Positions 22,943 through 36,456 of a stretch of DNA of 64,000 nt are shown in pieces. The stretch comes from Liolophura sinensis. Lineage: Eukaryota > Mollusca > Polyplacophora > Chitonida > Chitonidae. A model generated the notes under the pieces. It ran no database searches. It saw nothing but the letters and a program-made list of their open reading frames with translations, and was not told the DNA's origin. Positions within the stretch are counted from its first letter, which is position 1, and each line of letters starts with the position of its first letter. Both the position numbers and the translations under genes were made by a program. The DNA lies in contig NC_088295.1 of assembly GCF_032854445.1 (NCBI RefSeq), positions 43,695,385-43,759,384 of the forward strand, given 5' to 3'.

Positions 22943-25559
22943 GTAAGTACAAAACAAGCAGTTTTACATTTTGCATATTAAGAGCAGTATATACATTTAC
23001 ATGCAACTCTGAACGCATTTTATGCACCTGCATAAAGAATTGTGCACAACCAGTCAACATTATAGGCAAACTGTGCATCAAGTTATTATGACATCCGTAT
23101 ATTCTTGAAGACTTTTGTGAAAATTGTTGTTCAATTAAGGCATGATAGAGTACAGAATGTTGTGCATACGATGGAGTAGAAGAAACAATGGGAAATCATG
23201 TAAAAAAAAAAACGTATGTGTAAATACTATACCTAAAATTTTGCCTTTGACTAAGTTCAGAATTTTGCTTCATTGTGAGAGTTGTGTTGATTTTAGAAAG
23301 GTGTTTTGTAGGTTGTTTGGAAGGTAGGGTGTCCTTCTAGGAAAACCTCAGTTTCATCACCAAAAGTAATCTTAACAACATTTATTTGCCTCCAAAAATG
23401 AACTTTTGGGCCATTTACCGTATGTGCATGTTTGCCAATAATTAGAAGAGCGGAAGTTGTCAAGGTTTCTTTCATATTTGACAAAACAAAAACAGATAAC
23501 AAATGACTGGTGTGAATAACATTTAGTTACTGGCACATGTTTCACAATCTTGAAGCATTTTATTACATGATTATGAAATTTACCAAACGTGTCCATTCGG
23601 CTTTCAGCAAGGCAAATTACAATCTTTTGATTGCATTTGCCACAAACATCTCATGAAATTTATAAAAATATCATAGTTGGAATACACTGGCTCATCCAAA
23701 ACACTCAGAAGTCGTTGTTTGGCATGAAAAATGACACGTAAATGCAATTATTAGATTGATCCGTTCACGAAATCTAGATTGTCTTTAGAAGAGAAGGCAT
23801 TGTTGCCGTAGCTTTTGGACTCATGACCACATTGTTGACAGTCTAAATTTACAGATAGTGTCATTTCCTCTGAAAAAAAATCTCTCACTTTCTTAATGAC
23901 GTAGATTAAAACAACAGTACATGAGGAATGAGGTTAACTTGGTCAAACCACTTGACCAATAAGGCCAGTTTGGAAATTTTAGACAGTTTACCTCAATTTG
24001 GGAGCAGGATATTTTATGTACCCACTCCGTCAGAGTCATCGACTCTTGTCACACTGTGGCCTCTGTCCAACTTCCTCTCCACCAAACAAGCAACCGCCTG
24101 AGACTGTTAAAGTTGCACCTGGGTGCTAAGTTTGGAGCACACTGCCTTATTGACACCCCCTGCAGGCGATGCAGTCATGGAAGGCTCCCGATGGGTGTGT
24201 GGTATGTCACATGACGCCCGTTAGAGTGGTGTCAGGGGCAGACCCGTGTAGCGCTAAGTGTGGAGAATTGGCCACCCTTCAGTAGGCAGCAGACCCATCT
24301 CACAGACTCACAGCAAATGTCCCCATAATTGCCTTGGAACAGCTAAATACAGTCTGGTCTTTTGTGCTTTCTGTCTTTTTCTAGCAATGGACAAACAATT
24401 TGTCTAAAAACAGAAAAGTCTGTTCACATGTCGGTGTTTTTTTTAAAACATCCATTGTGTTTTTCTTTGTTCCGTATTGAGAATACTTTCTTTAGTATGG
24501 ATTTTCCATGTCTCCTTTGGAAAAACGTATGATGGTATCAAGCAGTACCAGTAACTCTTTGGTAAAGTAAAAACATGACAGAGATGTGTCGATAGCTAAG
24601 TTGATCATATTCCAGCTGTCTTACTTTCTTTTAAACCATACATCTTGACCCAAGATTTTATAACAACTATAATTGAGAGCATTTCATATTCGTCTTCCAG
24701 CCTGTGAACTCCAGAGTAAAGTTTATGAAAGTTGTACTATGTTTGTGATGTTTAACTTTGAATTAACTTCATTATTTGGCATTGGTAAATTGTGGCCTTC
24801 AAAGCTATAAGTTTTATATAACTTCCAAGGACAGCAAAACAAGACTATTTTGTGACCAATCATTATAGAATATTTGATCTAGGCAGTAAGTATATATGCA
24901 CATTGTCAGCATTTTGCAAAATGGATTTTCTTGGTGCAGTTTGTTTCAGTCTTTTTACTGGCTTTTTATAATGAAAGTAAAATGAAATCTGGTCAACCAG
25001 CAAGCCCTTAAGCTGTTAGAGACCCCCTAGCCAATTCTTCCATAGTTGATAACATCAGATATTTAAAACACTAAGCTGTAAAGTATGCAGTGTAAAGTTT
25101 CACATCATGGTTGGTTGGCTTCAGTGAATGGACTGGGATGTGAGATTTAATTTGTCTGCACAAATACTAAAAGGCTGCATATAAAGTTAACATGTAAGAC
25201 ATGAAGAAGATAATTAAACTGCAGACATAAACAAAAACCAGACAGACTTTCAATAAACAACTCTGTTTACTCTGTGTTTTTGCACATGTAAGGACACATT
25301 TAGATGAAAGAAAGTAAGTAAGTTTTCATTGATGTGTATTTCTACAGATTTACAAGTGGAACACACTATTTCATATTTATATAAAATCTGTGTGGTGGTA
25401 TGATAATTTTCTCAGAGTATGCAGGTGATTCAGTCTTACTTTAGTTTGTTTCCATGTTGTATCAGGAAGACCCATGTAACCTTATAGCTAAAATCCATTT
25501 GACGTGAGCAAAGAGCTCATAATTTGGCTGTAGCTTTGAGTGAGGTGATTTATTACGTA

Positions 25560-25685
25560 CAATACTCGGTGCAGTGGTTTCCCCTTGGCCTCTGCTAGGA
25601 TTGTTTCGGTCATAACCCAGACTGTTGTCATGTAAATGACATTTTCTCTAAAGAAGAGTATAAAATGCCAAGGAAATAAATGTAT
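25560..25685 (+). mobile_element. Degraded SINE-like fragment, family 1
   Basis: GGTTTCCCCTTGGCCTCTGC, GTTGTCATGTAAATGA and GAGTATAAAATGCCAAGGAA follow the block order of family 1 with much divergence. Confidence 0.4.
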
Positions 25686-26439
25686 TCATTGTGTAGTGCA
25701 TTGAACATTATAAAAACAGTTCTAAGGAAACAGTCATAATTTAATTGGAATGGCTAAGAATGATTATGGCGTAACACCACATCAGCAATGTTGCAGCCAT
25801 ATCATCTTTGCTTTTCAGACTTTTCAAGTTTTGAATTAAAACTACGTGTTCAATTGGTCTGCCAGTGTTAAGGTTATCAGGTAAAGGGGTTGAGCAGTAC
25901 AGCTTCATGCTGAAGACAACACTTGTCGCAGTAACAACACATCTTATGCATGCATAACAGAAAAACAAAACATTCAGAAAAACTTCTGTAGTCCTCATAA
26001 TACATTTAGTACAGTACCTGTTGATCCTGTATGTAGAAATCTGCCAAAAGACATCACACACACATTTGTGTTTATATTATACACAAAACAGCAGGTCTTC
26101 CCTGGAAATTTCCCCCAGAGGAATTGCATGTCTCAGCTATTTATAGTGACGCACAAGAAAAAGCAAAATTTTTGGACACGCCAGTTCGGTTCAGTGTTCT
26201 GTTTGTCAAAGGATTTAATGCAAAAACTCAAGTTTGATAAGCTGCAGTTCTCAAGGGATCAAGGCTGGTGCATTATTTTCGAAATCCAAAAGTTATGTTT
26301 TTATCTTTTTCCACGCCAAAAGGCAAGCTATGAGCATTTTCTTGGTGTCCAAGTGCAGATAAACAGTGTATGGGTAAGCCTAAATTTGTAGAAAATATTA
26401 CAGACCTTGTCAAAGTAATCATCAGTCTGATCTTCAGTC

Positions 26440-26502
26440 CATTATAAAGTTCTTGAGTGTGGCATTAGTCAGTCAATCAATCAATCAATAAACCAGCCCA
26501 GT
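26440..26502 (+). mobile_element. SINE-like tail fragment with (TCAA)n
   Basis: TTCTTGAGTGTGGCATTAGT leads into a short (TCAA)n run and AATAAACC, the family 1 tail with expanded tetranucleotide. Confidence 0.45.
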
Positions 26503-27609
26503 ATAATTCGTCCATGATTTGTTTCATGGATAAAAAGTGTATAGTTAAAACCCCAAAATAAGAAGACAAACAATCTGCGGACACCTTTCACCGAGCAAAA
26601 GTTTAAACAGGAGAGCTAGACAACACATGGCAAATGTGGTTTGAGGCAAATAGTTCTGTGGTGAAATTGTCTAAAACTTTTGGAAAACCCTTTTGTTACA
26701 GTTATATTGCATGCAACTACACCATGTGTCATTTGAGAATCATTCACCATGTAATTCTTCCACTGTTACAACCACCTCTGCAACCAATATTTTGAGGTTT
26801 TATGAAGCTTGCAGCCCGAGTGACACAAGCAAATCAATTTTGGTTTGATTTTTTATAATTATTGTATGCATATATTCCACTGACAGAACCACTGTTTATG
26901 TGGTTGAAAAGGTTGATGGTTTACAGTAACTGAAGTCTAAGATCCATAATAGATTCATTATAAACCTGTTTGTTATTTGAAACTCATGCAAAAGGGAAAT
27001 ATAAAAGCAGTGTGAAGGTAAAAAAAATGAGGAAGTATGGAAAGCTTAAAAAAACTGCTTAGTGGGTGTCTGTATGTTGACAGGTGATTGTATGGTCAGA
27101 TAGTTAAACACACAGACATTGAAGGGGAGCAGTGATGTCATAAGGGCTTAGGCAGTCATGACATAGGTACCAGGGGCTATATATAACTCTACATTGTGCT
27201 ATAAAGCCAGAAGAAGATGACAAGCTATTTTTCAAAACTGGATGACAACTGGAAATAGCCATACAACACAAAAACATACCTGACCAGAGCAGTGCTAAGT
27301 CAACACAACTCGCACTGCCAGTCTATTCTAGTCTGGGTACCTGGCTGCCTTGAGGTTTTAGCTCTTGCCTGTAGGGGTATGGAGTCAGATTTTTACCTCA
27401 GTTGTAATGATCAGGGGTTACCACTGCTTGTCTTTGTGTGGCCAGGGTTGTGCCTCCAGACACACTTGTAACACCCTGACTGTGTTTGCATTGCACCAAA
27501 CATCCTGTAGCACCTGAAACAAATGCAGTAGTTGTTTGACAAGTAGAGAAGGCAGATGCAACACAAGTTAAAGCAGAAATAAAGTGCAGAAGCTCAGCAT
27601 ATGTTTTAG

Positions 27610-28520
27610 TGATGCAGCATGTACAGTAGCCCTAGAATATCTACATTGACTTTGCAGTATTTACATTGACCATGCAGTGTGTACAGTAAATTTGAAGCAT
27701 GTACAATAACCCTGCTGCATGTACAGTATAACCCTGTAGCATGTACAATAACCCTACAGCATGTATAGTATAACCCTGTAGCATGTACAGAATAACCCTA
27801 CAGCATGTACAGTATAACCCTACAGCATAATCCTACAGTATGTACAGTAAGCCTACAACATGTACAGTATAACCCTGTAGCATGTACAGTAACCCTACAG
27901 TATGTACAGTATAACCCTGTGGCATGTATAGTAACCCTACAGCATTTACAGTATAACCCTGCAGTATATACAGCAGCCGTGCAATATCTACAGTAACCCT
28001 ACAGCATGTACAGTATAACCCTGTATCATGTACAGTAACCCTACATTATGTACAGTATATCCCCACTGCATGTACAGTATAACCCTGTAGCATGTACAGT
28101 ACCCGTGTAACATGTACAGTAACCCTACACCATGTACAGTATAACCCCACTGCATGTACAGTATAACCCTGTAACATGTACAGTAGCCGTGCAACATTTA
28201 CAGTAACCCTACAGCATGTACAGTATAACCCCACAGCATGTACAGCATAACCCTGTAGCATGTACAGTATAACCCTGTAGCATGTACAGTAGCCGTGTAA
28301 CATGTACAGTAACCCTACAGCACGTACAGTGTAACCCTACAGCATGTACAATATAATCCTGCAGCATGTACAAGATAATCCTACAGCATGTAAAGTAACC
28401 CTACTGTATGTACAGTATAATTCTACAGCATGTATAGTAACCCTACATCATGTACTGTATAACCCTACAGCATGTACAGTATAATCCTATAACATGTATA
28501 GTATAAACCTGCAGCATGTG
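27610..28520. repeat. Minisatellite, mixed 20- and 22-bp units around TGTACA
   Basis: About 40 units of the form CATGTACAGTAACCCTACAG (20 bp) or the same with TA inserted (CAGTATAACCC, 22 bp). Unit edges vary (GTAG, ACAG, GCAG). The palindromic TGTACA core and near absence of stops give spurious open frames on both strands. Confidence 0.95.
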
Positions 28521-28793
28521 CAGAAACCATTCAGCATGTTTATGAGTTGAACATCATATTTTATTGTTGTTTACAACAACCACAGTAGTTGTGTGACATA
28601 TACACAACTGGTATTCTATGCATCCTACTTATGAACAGTAGATTTGTGACATTTACTGTATGCTTACACAGTATTCATTATCATTGTGGCTTATACAGTA
28701 TCATTGCATCTTATGCTGCAGCTGTATGTAATTAGATGTGGGTGTTCTCCATTGCACAGCTTGAACGTATACTTTCTCTTTCTGTTTCTTCAG

Positions 28794-28888
28794 CTCCATG
28801 GTCTCCAACGGCGACGTCGCTCCGCCCCAAGTGCTCTGCTGTTTAAAACACTTGGCTCAAGTCGCTCCAGAAGTGCCGGCAACCTCTC
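28794..28888 (+). CDS. ARHGAP20: Exon 3: basic pre-PH segment (RRRRSAPS)
   Basis: The exon is 95 nt, phase 0 in and phase 2 out, with acceptor gtttcttcag and donor gtaagt. It encodes LHGLQRRRRSAPSALLF followed by a Ser/Arg-rich stretch ending SRSAGNL. The RRRSAPS core resembles the segment just upstream of the PH domain in vertebrate ARHGAP20, as I recall it, and looks like a basophilic-kinase or 14-3-3-type site (RRSAP). It lies about 220 bp downstream of the end of a large intronic minisatellite. Confidence 0.9.
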
Positions 28889-30015
28889 GTAAGTTTCTGT
28901 GCAATCTTCAAATGCGACACTGATACTTTGATTTGATAAACATCAATCAAATAAATTCTCAATAAATAAGAAGGAAACACTTATGGACTTCTAGTTTTCT
29001 GTGTTCATTTGTTATTCACGTGAGCACTTGTTTGAAGTTACTTTGAACTGAAGACCCCAGGAGCCTTTCACCAGTGCAGTGGATGTGAGCTCAAGACCAA
29101 CACATGTTGGTTTCCTCTGCGGTCACACTTGGGAAAGGTCTGTCAGCAACCCGTGGGTGGTTGTAGGTTTCCTCTCAGCACAAATGCTGGCCACCATCGT
29201 ATTAGTGAATATTTTAAAATAAATAAAGAATAAATTGAACTGAAATTTTTCACAATACATTCGTGTACGTGAACCATTTCTTTATGCGCATGTTTTACAT
29301 GAGATAATTATCTGGCTTCTTGTTTTACTTATATGCTGTAAATACATCTTATCCTCTTTCTTATCCTCTTGTATTGAAGTCCTTCATTATTGTTATTAGC
29401 TGGCATCGTAATGGTAGATTCCACTATTGCGGGGTAACCACAGTATAAACAACTTTGAAAGTTAAAGCTGTAGAAAAGTAAAAATAGTAAGTTCAAAACT
29501 ACACAAATGTTACTGACAAATATGTCTGATGGAAAGACAATACTTGGTCAGATTTTTGCAGAAGTTTTGCATGAGTTGCATATAGATGTCTATAGCTCCT
29601 CCTTTCAAGGAGGGTACAGTTCCAAGGTTGTTTGTGTATGATCTCATCCAGATAGCTGGGGGCAAGAGACCTGTCCCTGACACGCCTGACGGACTATATC
29701 TGTAATTAGATGAACAATCAAATATGCTCTTAAACACACTTCATTGAGCAAGAGAGCCTCTTGCATTTATCAGCCCACTTAATTAATATTCGCTGGTCGC
29801 TTGTGTTATTAAAAACTGACTGTTAATTAGGTTTCAATGTTAGGTTAGTGATAGCTAAGTCTGGTGAGCCTCTCCTTCTCTTCAAGGTAGTTCAGGTATT
29901 TCCCGGCTCGGGTATTTAATCAGGTCAATGGGGGAGTAGGAGCTGTGATTTGAGGGTTCATTCAAAGGCTGGCGTCTGGTTAGGTCTGACGCGTTGGATT
30001 TCTTCGTACTTTCAG
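28889..30015 (+). other. Intron between exons 3 and 4
   Basis: The intron is 1.1 kb and contains one SINE-like copy (29055-29235). No other structure is seen. Confidence 0.85.
29055..29235 (+). mobile_element. SINE-like repeat, family 1
   Basis: Contains CCCCAGGAGCCTTTCACCAG, GTGAGCTCAAGACCAACACA, GGTTTCCTCT, AATGCTGGCCACCATCGTAT and a short A/T tail. The terminal GGCGTAAAACACC part is eroded. Confidence 0.7.
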
Positions 30016-30121
30016 ATCCGCTAATGCTGCGCCCTTCAGGAAAGACGACTTTATTCAGGCAGCTCGTCTCTCATCAGGTCGCTACTTCATCAAAGAAGGA
30101 CCGGTTCAGTTAACTCTACAG
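30016..30121 (+). CDS. ARHGAP20: Exon 4: start of PH domain
   Basis: The exon is 106 nt, phase 2 in and phase 0 out, with acceptor gtactttcag and donor gtatgt. It encodes FRKDDFIQAARLSSGRYFIK followed by EGPVQLTLQ. The final EGPVQLTLQ is the first PH beta strand and corresponds to the region before GLQRQERHLFLFND in vertebrate ARHGAP20. Confidence 0.92.
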
Positions 30122-33100
30122 GTATGTATACACTCGCTTGTCTATATTGAGACATTTCTTGTCAACGAAAAAGTAGTTTATCTAGATTGTGTTTACATGG
30201 TGAAACTTTAAATACGATACTCCTTGTTCCTAAACAAACTTACACTGAAGCACTCACTTCCCCAGTTTGTAAACCTTTTGAATACAAAATGGCTGTATAT
30301 ACTTGAAGTATGGTTTGTGGAACCACATGATCCTGATTTTGATAGACAAACTTTATTTTCTGGATTGCCCAATGATTATGATCCTTATGATATGGTTATT
30401 CTTCCCAGAATTAGCTGTTAAATATTCAGCGTAATAAATTTACATAGAGAGGGAGAAATCGGTTTCAATTAAATTATTAGGTGTTGAAGAATTAGGTATT
30501 GTATCTTACCATGTAAAAGACTGTCAGTTTCAGGTAATATGGAAAATTACTGAAATACTGAAAAATATTTACCTGTCTTTTTTTTTATTTAAACTCCTGT
30601 TATCGTAGTTTGATGGACATGTTGTGAAATAAGTGAGTAGGGATTATAGTATTTGGAGAAGTAGGCCAATATGTGAAGTGTTTGTTTTAGCTTTAAGCTA
30701 ACAGTAATATGGATTATAACATGAAACAACATGTGTGTCAAGTAAATTAAATTAAGGACCACCCCCACCTTCAACTCAAACCTACCCCTGCAGGTTTTTC
30801 AGATTTAACTATAGGAGTTTTAAGTTTTGTCTAAGATCTGACTCATGGCTTTTATCAGATATTAAACCCTTTTCAGATTTTTCATGGACATGCATGTGAT
30901 TTTTAAAAGATGTACAACTGGACGTTAAAATATAAATAGAGCAAATATTGGTGTTGGCATAAAATTGTTTTGTGTCCAGTTTACAGGTACTGTATAAAAC
31001 ATTAATTTATGTTTGAGCAGACTTCATGGCTGAAGATCTTTTATAAGTAAGAAATTACTAACCATCCTTAGGAAAATGATCAAAACATACAATATGAAAA
31101 ATTAAATTTTTTTTCTTTCTGTCTAAAACGTATTTTTTGTTTTAAATTTTCTAACACATTTTTAATGCTTTTATGCACCAATCAGATAAATAAATAGATT
31201 CGTAGAACTTTTTCAACTCTCATCTCCCAAACTTCATAGATAATTGAATCATAAGAAGAAAAACCTCACTTACTAGCACTCTCTGTTGATAACTTCAATC
31301 AGATTTTTTTTTTTACAATATTAAGACAAACAAAAAACTAAGCCGTCAATCAGATAACAGTTCTAATTTGCGAAAATGACTGGGTTTAATGGGTACATAG
31401 ATGAGAAGACCTGAAGTAATGAGCGTGAATTGAATGTGAAAAAATATGGATGCTGTGTCTAGGCATTTGCCACAGTGTGATTATGTAATGTTAGATAACA
31501 ATTATATAAAGTTTATCCATGCTTTAATAACAAGACTGGGATCCAAAAAAAAGGATAGATCAATCATTGATAAAGACACTACATTCATTACATCTTAACA
31601 CAAGTTTTGTCTTCATTTCTTACTTGTTATGTAAATTCATATGAAGCTGTGTAAGACAAATTTTGTAACATATTAGACTTCTCGATCATATTGAATTTGA
31701 GAAGCCACGTGTTAAAAACTATAAAGATAACATATTTTCCCTCAGATTTAAGTTGACATTCCGATAACACATGTGTCCCTACTAATTATTGGACATTTTT
31801 GCATAGCCCTTTCCAAACCTACACAGATCAAATAGAATCAAGTATTTTTTGATCATCATTTGGTTTAGCCCAACAAATACAAGTCAGTCCATTGAATTGT
31901 ATTAAATTTGATCCAAAGGGAACCTATGAATGCTTGTGGGAGCATTGAACTGAGCCACAAAGCCCCCTGAACAGTTATAACATACCTGCTGCAATCAGTT
32001 CAGTACTGAGAGTAGATAAGGACTTTTTATGGCTCCCAAATTGGTGAACATGCATATATTGAACCTCAATTTTAATATGCTACCAGAGCTGTGAAGAATC
32101 ATGGGGGGGGGGGGGGGAGAAAAAAACATAATTGCATTATAATATGTAAATTTGTACTGTAATTATTAGAAGAATGTCAGTGGTGATTGTCTGCCTGCTT
32201 GCCTGTCTTACTGTTTGCATATCAACTGTGTCACAAACACAGTTGCCAAAATTGAGTGTGAACAACTTGAGCTAGATCATGATTTGTTTCACAGGTTGTC
32301 TGTAGAGCTATATGTATCACCCAGGTCTAATGTTTTCTAAGATCATTTAAGGCAGATATTTGTGTAATACACTCAAAGTAGCTGATGAAACTTTGTTGCA
32401 TTACCTACAGCTTGGTTCAGTTGCAAAGGCAGTTTGCAAATATCAGTATAAATGATACTCTTGCATATATCAAAGAATGAATACATTGATGGATGTTTTA
32501 AGATCGATTTATTTGTAAATATTGAGTTGTAAACACATACATAACTAATATTGCTCATAGTTGTTATAATATAGCCAGTTAGCATTATATGCATGTATAG
32601 TGCACATCTAGCATTAAACTTAATAGGAAAACTAGCCATGTTTTATGTGAGCTTGACTATAAGAGTCATTAAGATATCAGTATCTAATAATCTGAAACAT
32701 TTATTGGATACTTTATTGTGAAGATTTGAAGAATTAAAAAGCTTTATCATTGAATAATGCTACTGTATAATTTATTCACAGCCAAGATATGGGGGCTGTG
32801 TTGCTTAGGTGATGTTGAGCCATAATTATTCATACATTCCTTGAGGAGAAGGGGGCAGGGACTAGATCATTTAACTCATACCTGTAGTGATACTCGAGAA
32901 ACCTGCTTTAATTGAAATGTTTGTTCAGGTGTGGGGAAAATTATAGTAAACATTACTCTGATTATAGACTCTGCAAAATGTAAACTCAAGGAGAGTTTGA
33001 GTTGTACAGTTAGAAATATTACATGAAAGTTTCATTCGACATTTTTGTCACTCAGATGATATGAAGGAAGAATATACCTACCCTTATGTGGTCTACAGGT

Positions 33101-35956
33101 ATTAAATATACCTGTATGACTGAGGTAAAGGATGAACTTTATTTTCTGGAATCTGAATTCTTCAGTGTTGTTTATAGTATAAAATTTATTTCACAGACCT
33201 GTGACATAGTTGGTGTCCGAATAAATGAATGGTGTGCGTCAAGGGAAAGTCATTAAATTGCAATTGATTTACAATCAAGTTTGTAATAACAAAACAGGTA
33301 ATGACAACCGGTGAAATAATGTTTTCCATACATCAAAATCAATGTCATTCGTGGCCTATATTATGTGCTTGATTATTATCTAATTACAAAGAGACCTACA
33401 TACATTTATTATGTTATGTTCACATGCATACATTGCTGTCAAGACAAATGAATGAAGTATTACACTTAATTCAAATTCATATGTATTTCTTACTCAGGCA
33501 TTTGTGTCTATTTGTAGATGCTTTATTAGTGGAGCATTATTAATGCAAAATAATGTTTGGGATAATGTCTTGGATCAAGAAAAGAACTATTCTGATCAAG
33601 TTAATGAAATTTCAAGTTCGTGACATTGAGACAGGTTGAAATAGAACTTTGAAAAAAAGAAAAACTCAACTTCCATTTCTCTTTAGGTTGATTTATGGGC
33701 TGTGGAACTTGATACTGTTGTGATACGCTGTACATTGCCGGTAGCAGAAGTCACCGTCTCTGTCGCTATAAAGTCCTTCAATACTGTACCTGATAACTTT
33801 CCATTTTTGGTCATTTTCCTGTGATTTATGTCCCTAATACTGCTACTAAATCATTCATTGTTCTCGCGTGACCATCCTGTTTAATGTATGCATGTTCACT
33901 TACACTTAATGACTCAGTCTCTGTAGTTTCCATTCATATTGACCTGCAGTCTAGCTTCATTATAGTCCACTATAAACAAAGGGACTATTATATACACAAT
34001 ATTGTTTTTTATTGGTCAGTACACAAGTCACTTTGCTGTGAAATGGTGCAAGTTTGTCACAGCAGACTTATCCTTAATTTATTATTATTATTATTATAAA
34101 CTAGTTTATTCCCAGTGCACTACTTTCTTTTCGCTGTCAAATTTATATGAATGATGCAGTTGAATCAGAAAGTATAATGACATTGCATGTAGACTGGCAG
34201 TAGGTCATACAGGGGATTTTTTATCCAAAAGCTTTGAGGCTTATCTATATATGTCTCCGTATTTTGTGTGCAAAAGGAATTATATTTTTCATGGATGAGA
34301 TTAAAGTTTCACAGAGAATAGCAGAGTAAAGTATTTTGGTGCCAGTGTGTATGGATCTCTCAATGTAGAAGGACCACTTAGCTTGTGTTGGCATAGCAGC
34401 TTGCTGGTTCTAACACCCACAGCTAGATCTCAGAAACCAACAAACAACAAAAATGATATCTAATACCCAGTCACTAATTGATGAAATTGAGTAATTTACC
34501 AGGCCTCTGTGTGACAGATTATCCCCTGGGGTGCTTTAAAAGCCCTGTATTGTCTTTTCAGGTTCCCTTAATAAGTGACCCCTGGGTAGGCTTTTCCTGA
34601 CCCCTGAGGTGTCTCTACCCCCCTACCACCCACCCACTCACAGCCCAGACTGCTGACATCCCCCACACTTTGTCCTCCAGATCACTTTAATCCAGTGTGT
34701 TGTTCTAACTCTTGCCAACTTTTACAAGTAGAATCTTGTTTGTTTAATGGCTGTGTAAATGGAGTGGTATTGAACCAGAATATCTTGTTAGCTAGAGGTG
34801 TGTTGCTGCTCCTCAGTTCAGGCATTTCTTCAGATGGTGCTCAGCCCTTCTTTTTTTTCTGGATGTACATTTACGTGTAGGTAAGGACAGAACTTTCTTC
34901 TGAAAGGTGATTTTTGTTCCTGCTGTATTTGCATAATACGTCAGTCCGTAAGACTCTTGCGTTATGTTGACAGTGGGGTCTAAGTGTAAAGGATTAACAT
35001 ACAGTATGTATATACTTTCAGTGTGGGTTGTCGCGGTACATATACGTTTAGCAATACATTATTGCATGATATAACAGGATTTGTGTTTCAGATATTATTA
35101 CTGGTATGTGTTCTTTTTACATGTAACCTACACATGATAGTTTTGACAGAATTACACGTACACGTTAATTTATGTCTTCTCCTTACATGTATTAAATCTC
35201 ACAAACAATACATATGCCTGTGAGTGATCAATATGTTTAGAACTTAACGGGAACAAACGTGTAACAGTAGTTTTTAGGGAGTCATGAATCTATGATAAAA
35301 AGTATCGGCTAAAACCAAATTGTTGGTAACCACATGTACATGTTCATGCGCTAATTTGAAGCTCATTAATTATGCTGTCGAGTAAATGCTTGGTTGAGAT
35401 CAGAAATTAATGGTCACAGTTGTTGATGACATAACCTTGCGTGACGTGTGGGTGGGTATAGTAAGGTGTGCCCAGGTTGATGAATATCCATGTCATATGT
35501 ACATAGTTCCACGCTGAATGGTATGTGACGTACACTGACGAAAACAAAACAAAAATCAAACCAACACTTTACAGGAAGTTCATTGTACAACCTAGTGTGT
35601 GACGTGCTGAAACAATCGTCGTGACCCGGCAACAATTAAGACATGTCGCTGTGGTCCTAATTCATTAAGAACAAATACATGAAACAATTAAGAACTGATC
35701 GAGCTGTGGGTAACTGAGTGAAGCAAGAATTACTGATGGTTTCAGTTTGTACTAGGACAAAAACTGTTCTTCATGCACTCAGGCATTGTCAAGGGGAAAA
35801 ACAATGTTAATTTTAGCACAAGATAGCCATGTGCGTGAAAATTGTTGAGATGCCTGTCCTGGTGTCTTCGTTGTTCCGACACACAGATGAAGAGCCACGT
35901 ACCTGTCACCTGACCTGATTCAGCCGAGTTTATAAATCATTTTGTCCTCATTACAG
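30122..35956 (+). other. Intron between exons 4 and 5
   Basis: The intron is 5.8 kb and very AT-rich, with a 15-G run at 32103-32117. I see no coding sequence or recognisable mobile element. Confidence 0.85.
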
Positions 35957-36018
35957 GGTCAGACACAGGAGAGGTACCTGTTCCTGTTTAACGATGTGCT
36001 GCTAATTGCCAAACCAAA
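35957..36018 (+). CDS. ARHGAP20: Exon 5: PH domain, FLFNDVLLIAK strand
   Basis: The exon is 62 nt, phase 0 in and phase 2 out, with acceptor cattacag and donor gtaagt. It encodes GQTQERYLFLFNDVLLIAKP, the characteristic second and third PH strands (RYLFLFND-LL-AK). It follows a 5.8-kb intron and is too short to be noticed by length alone. Confidence 0.93.
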
Positions 36019-36351
36019 GTAAGTACATTTTACATTTTCACATATTTATATTTATATTATGGATAATCTGGATTGATTCAAACTTTTTCTGTTTTGGACG
36101 TAGACATAGCAAGACTTTAGACCTCACACGTACATGTTATGTATATGATATTTTCCAACCATTGTGTGAAAACCTCTGATTTTATTATAGTTTCTAGGAG
36201 ATGAGATATAAATCATTATTGCTACTGACTTGTTCGCCAACTGTTTACTTAGTTGTACTAACTTGCTGCAAAATGACACAGATTTTTATGTAATTATCAT
36301 TAAAATTAATAATTTGCTGCCCAACTAATCCTTATTCTGTATCACGCTTCC

Positions 36352-36456
36352 TAGTTAGCAACATATTCCATGTAGTTAGCAACATATTCCATGTAGTTAG
36401 CAACATATTCCATGTAGTTAGCAACGTATTCCATGTAGTTAGCAACGTATTCCATG
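36352..36456. repeat. 21-bp tandem array, five units
   Basis: Five contiguous units starting TAGTTAGCAACA and ending TTCCATG. The last two carry a shared A-to-G change (AACGTATT). Confidence 0.95.

Larger units (their letters stand above)
22943..28793 (+). other. Intron between exons 2 and 3
   Basis: The intron is 5.9 kb. It carries degraded SINE tails near 25600 and 26440 and a minisatellite of about 0.9 kb at 27610-28520. A locally GC-richer patch at about 24010-24300 has no clear open frame. Confidence 0.8.

Noticed and set aside
24010-24300. GC-richer patch within the exon 2-3 intron as a hidden exon
   Set aside because: Frames are interrupted by stops and there is no phase-compatible exon; exons 2 and 3 already join without it if the T-run error is allowed.
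27805-28303. Open frames on both strands with repeating peptides (YCTCYRV, QYNPVAC types)
   Set aside because: They are translations of the minisatellite, whose units lack stops; no splice, composition or homology support.
32103-32117. 15-G run, and similar C-runs at 40486 and 42633, as functional quadruplex sites
   Set aside because: Simple homopolymers; a quadruplex is possible physically but nothing in context supports function, and lengths are assembly-prone.
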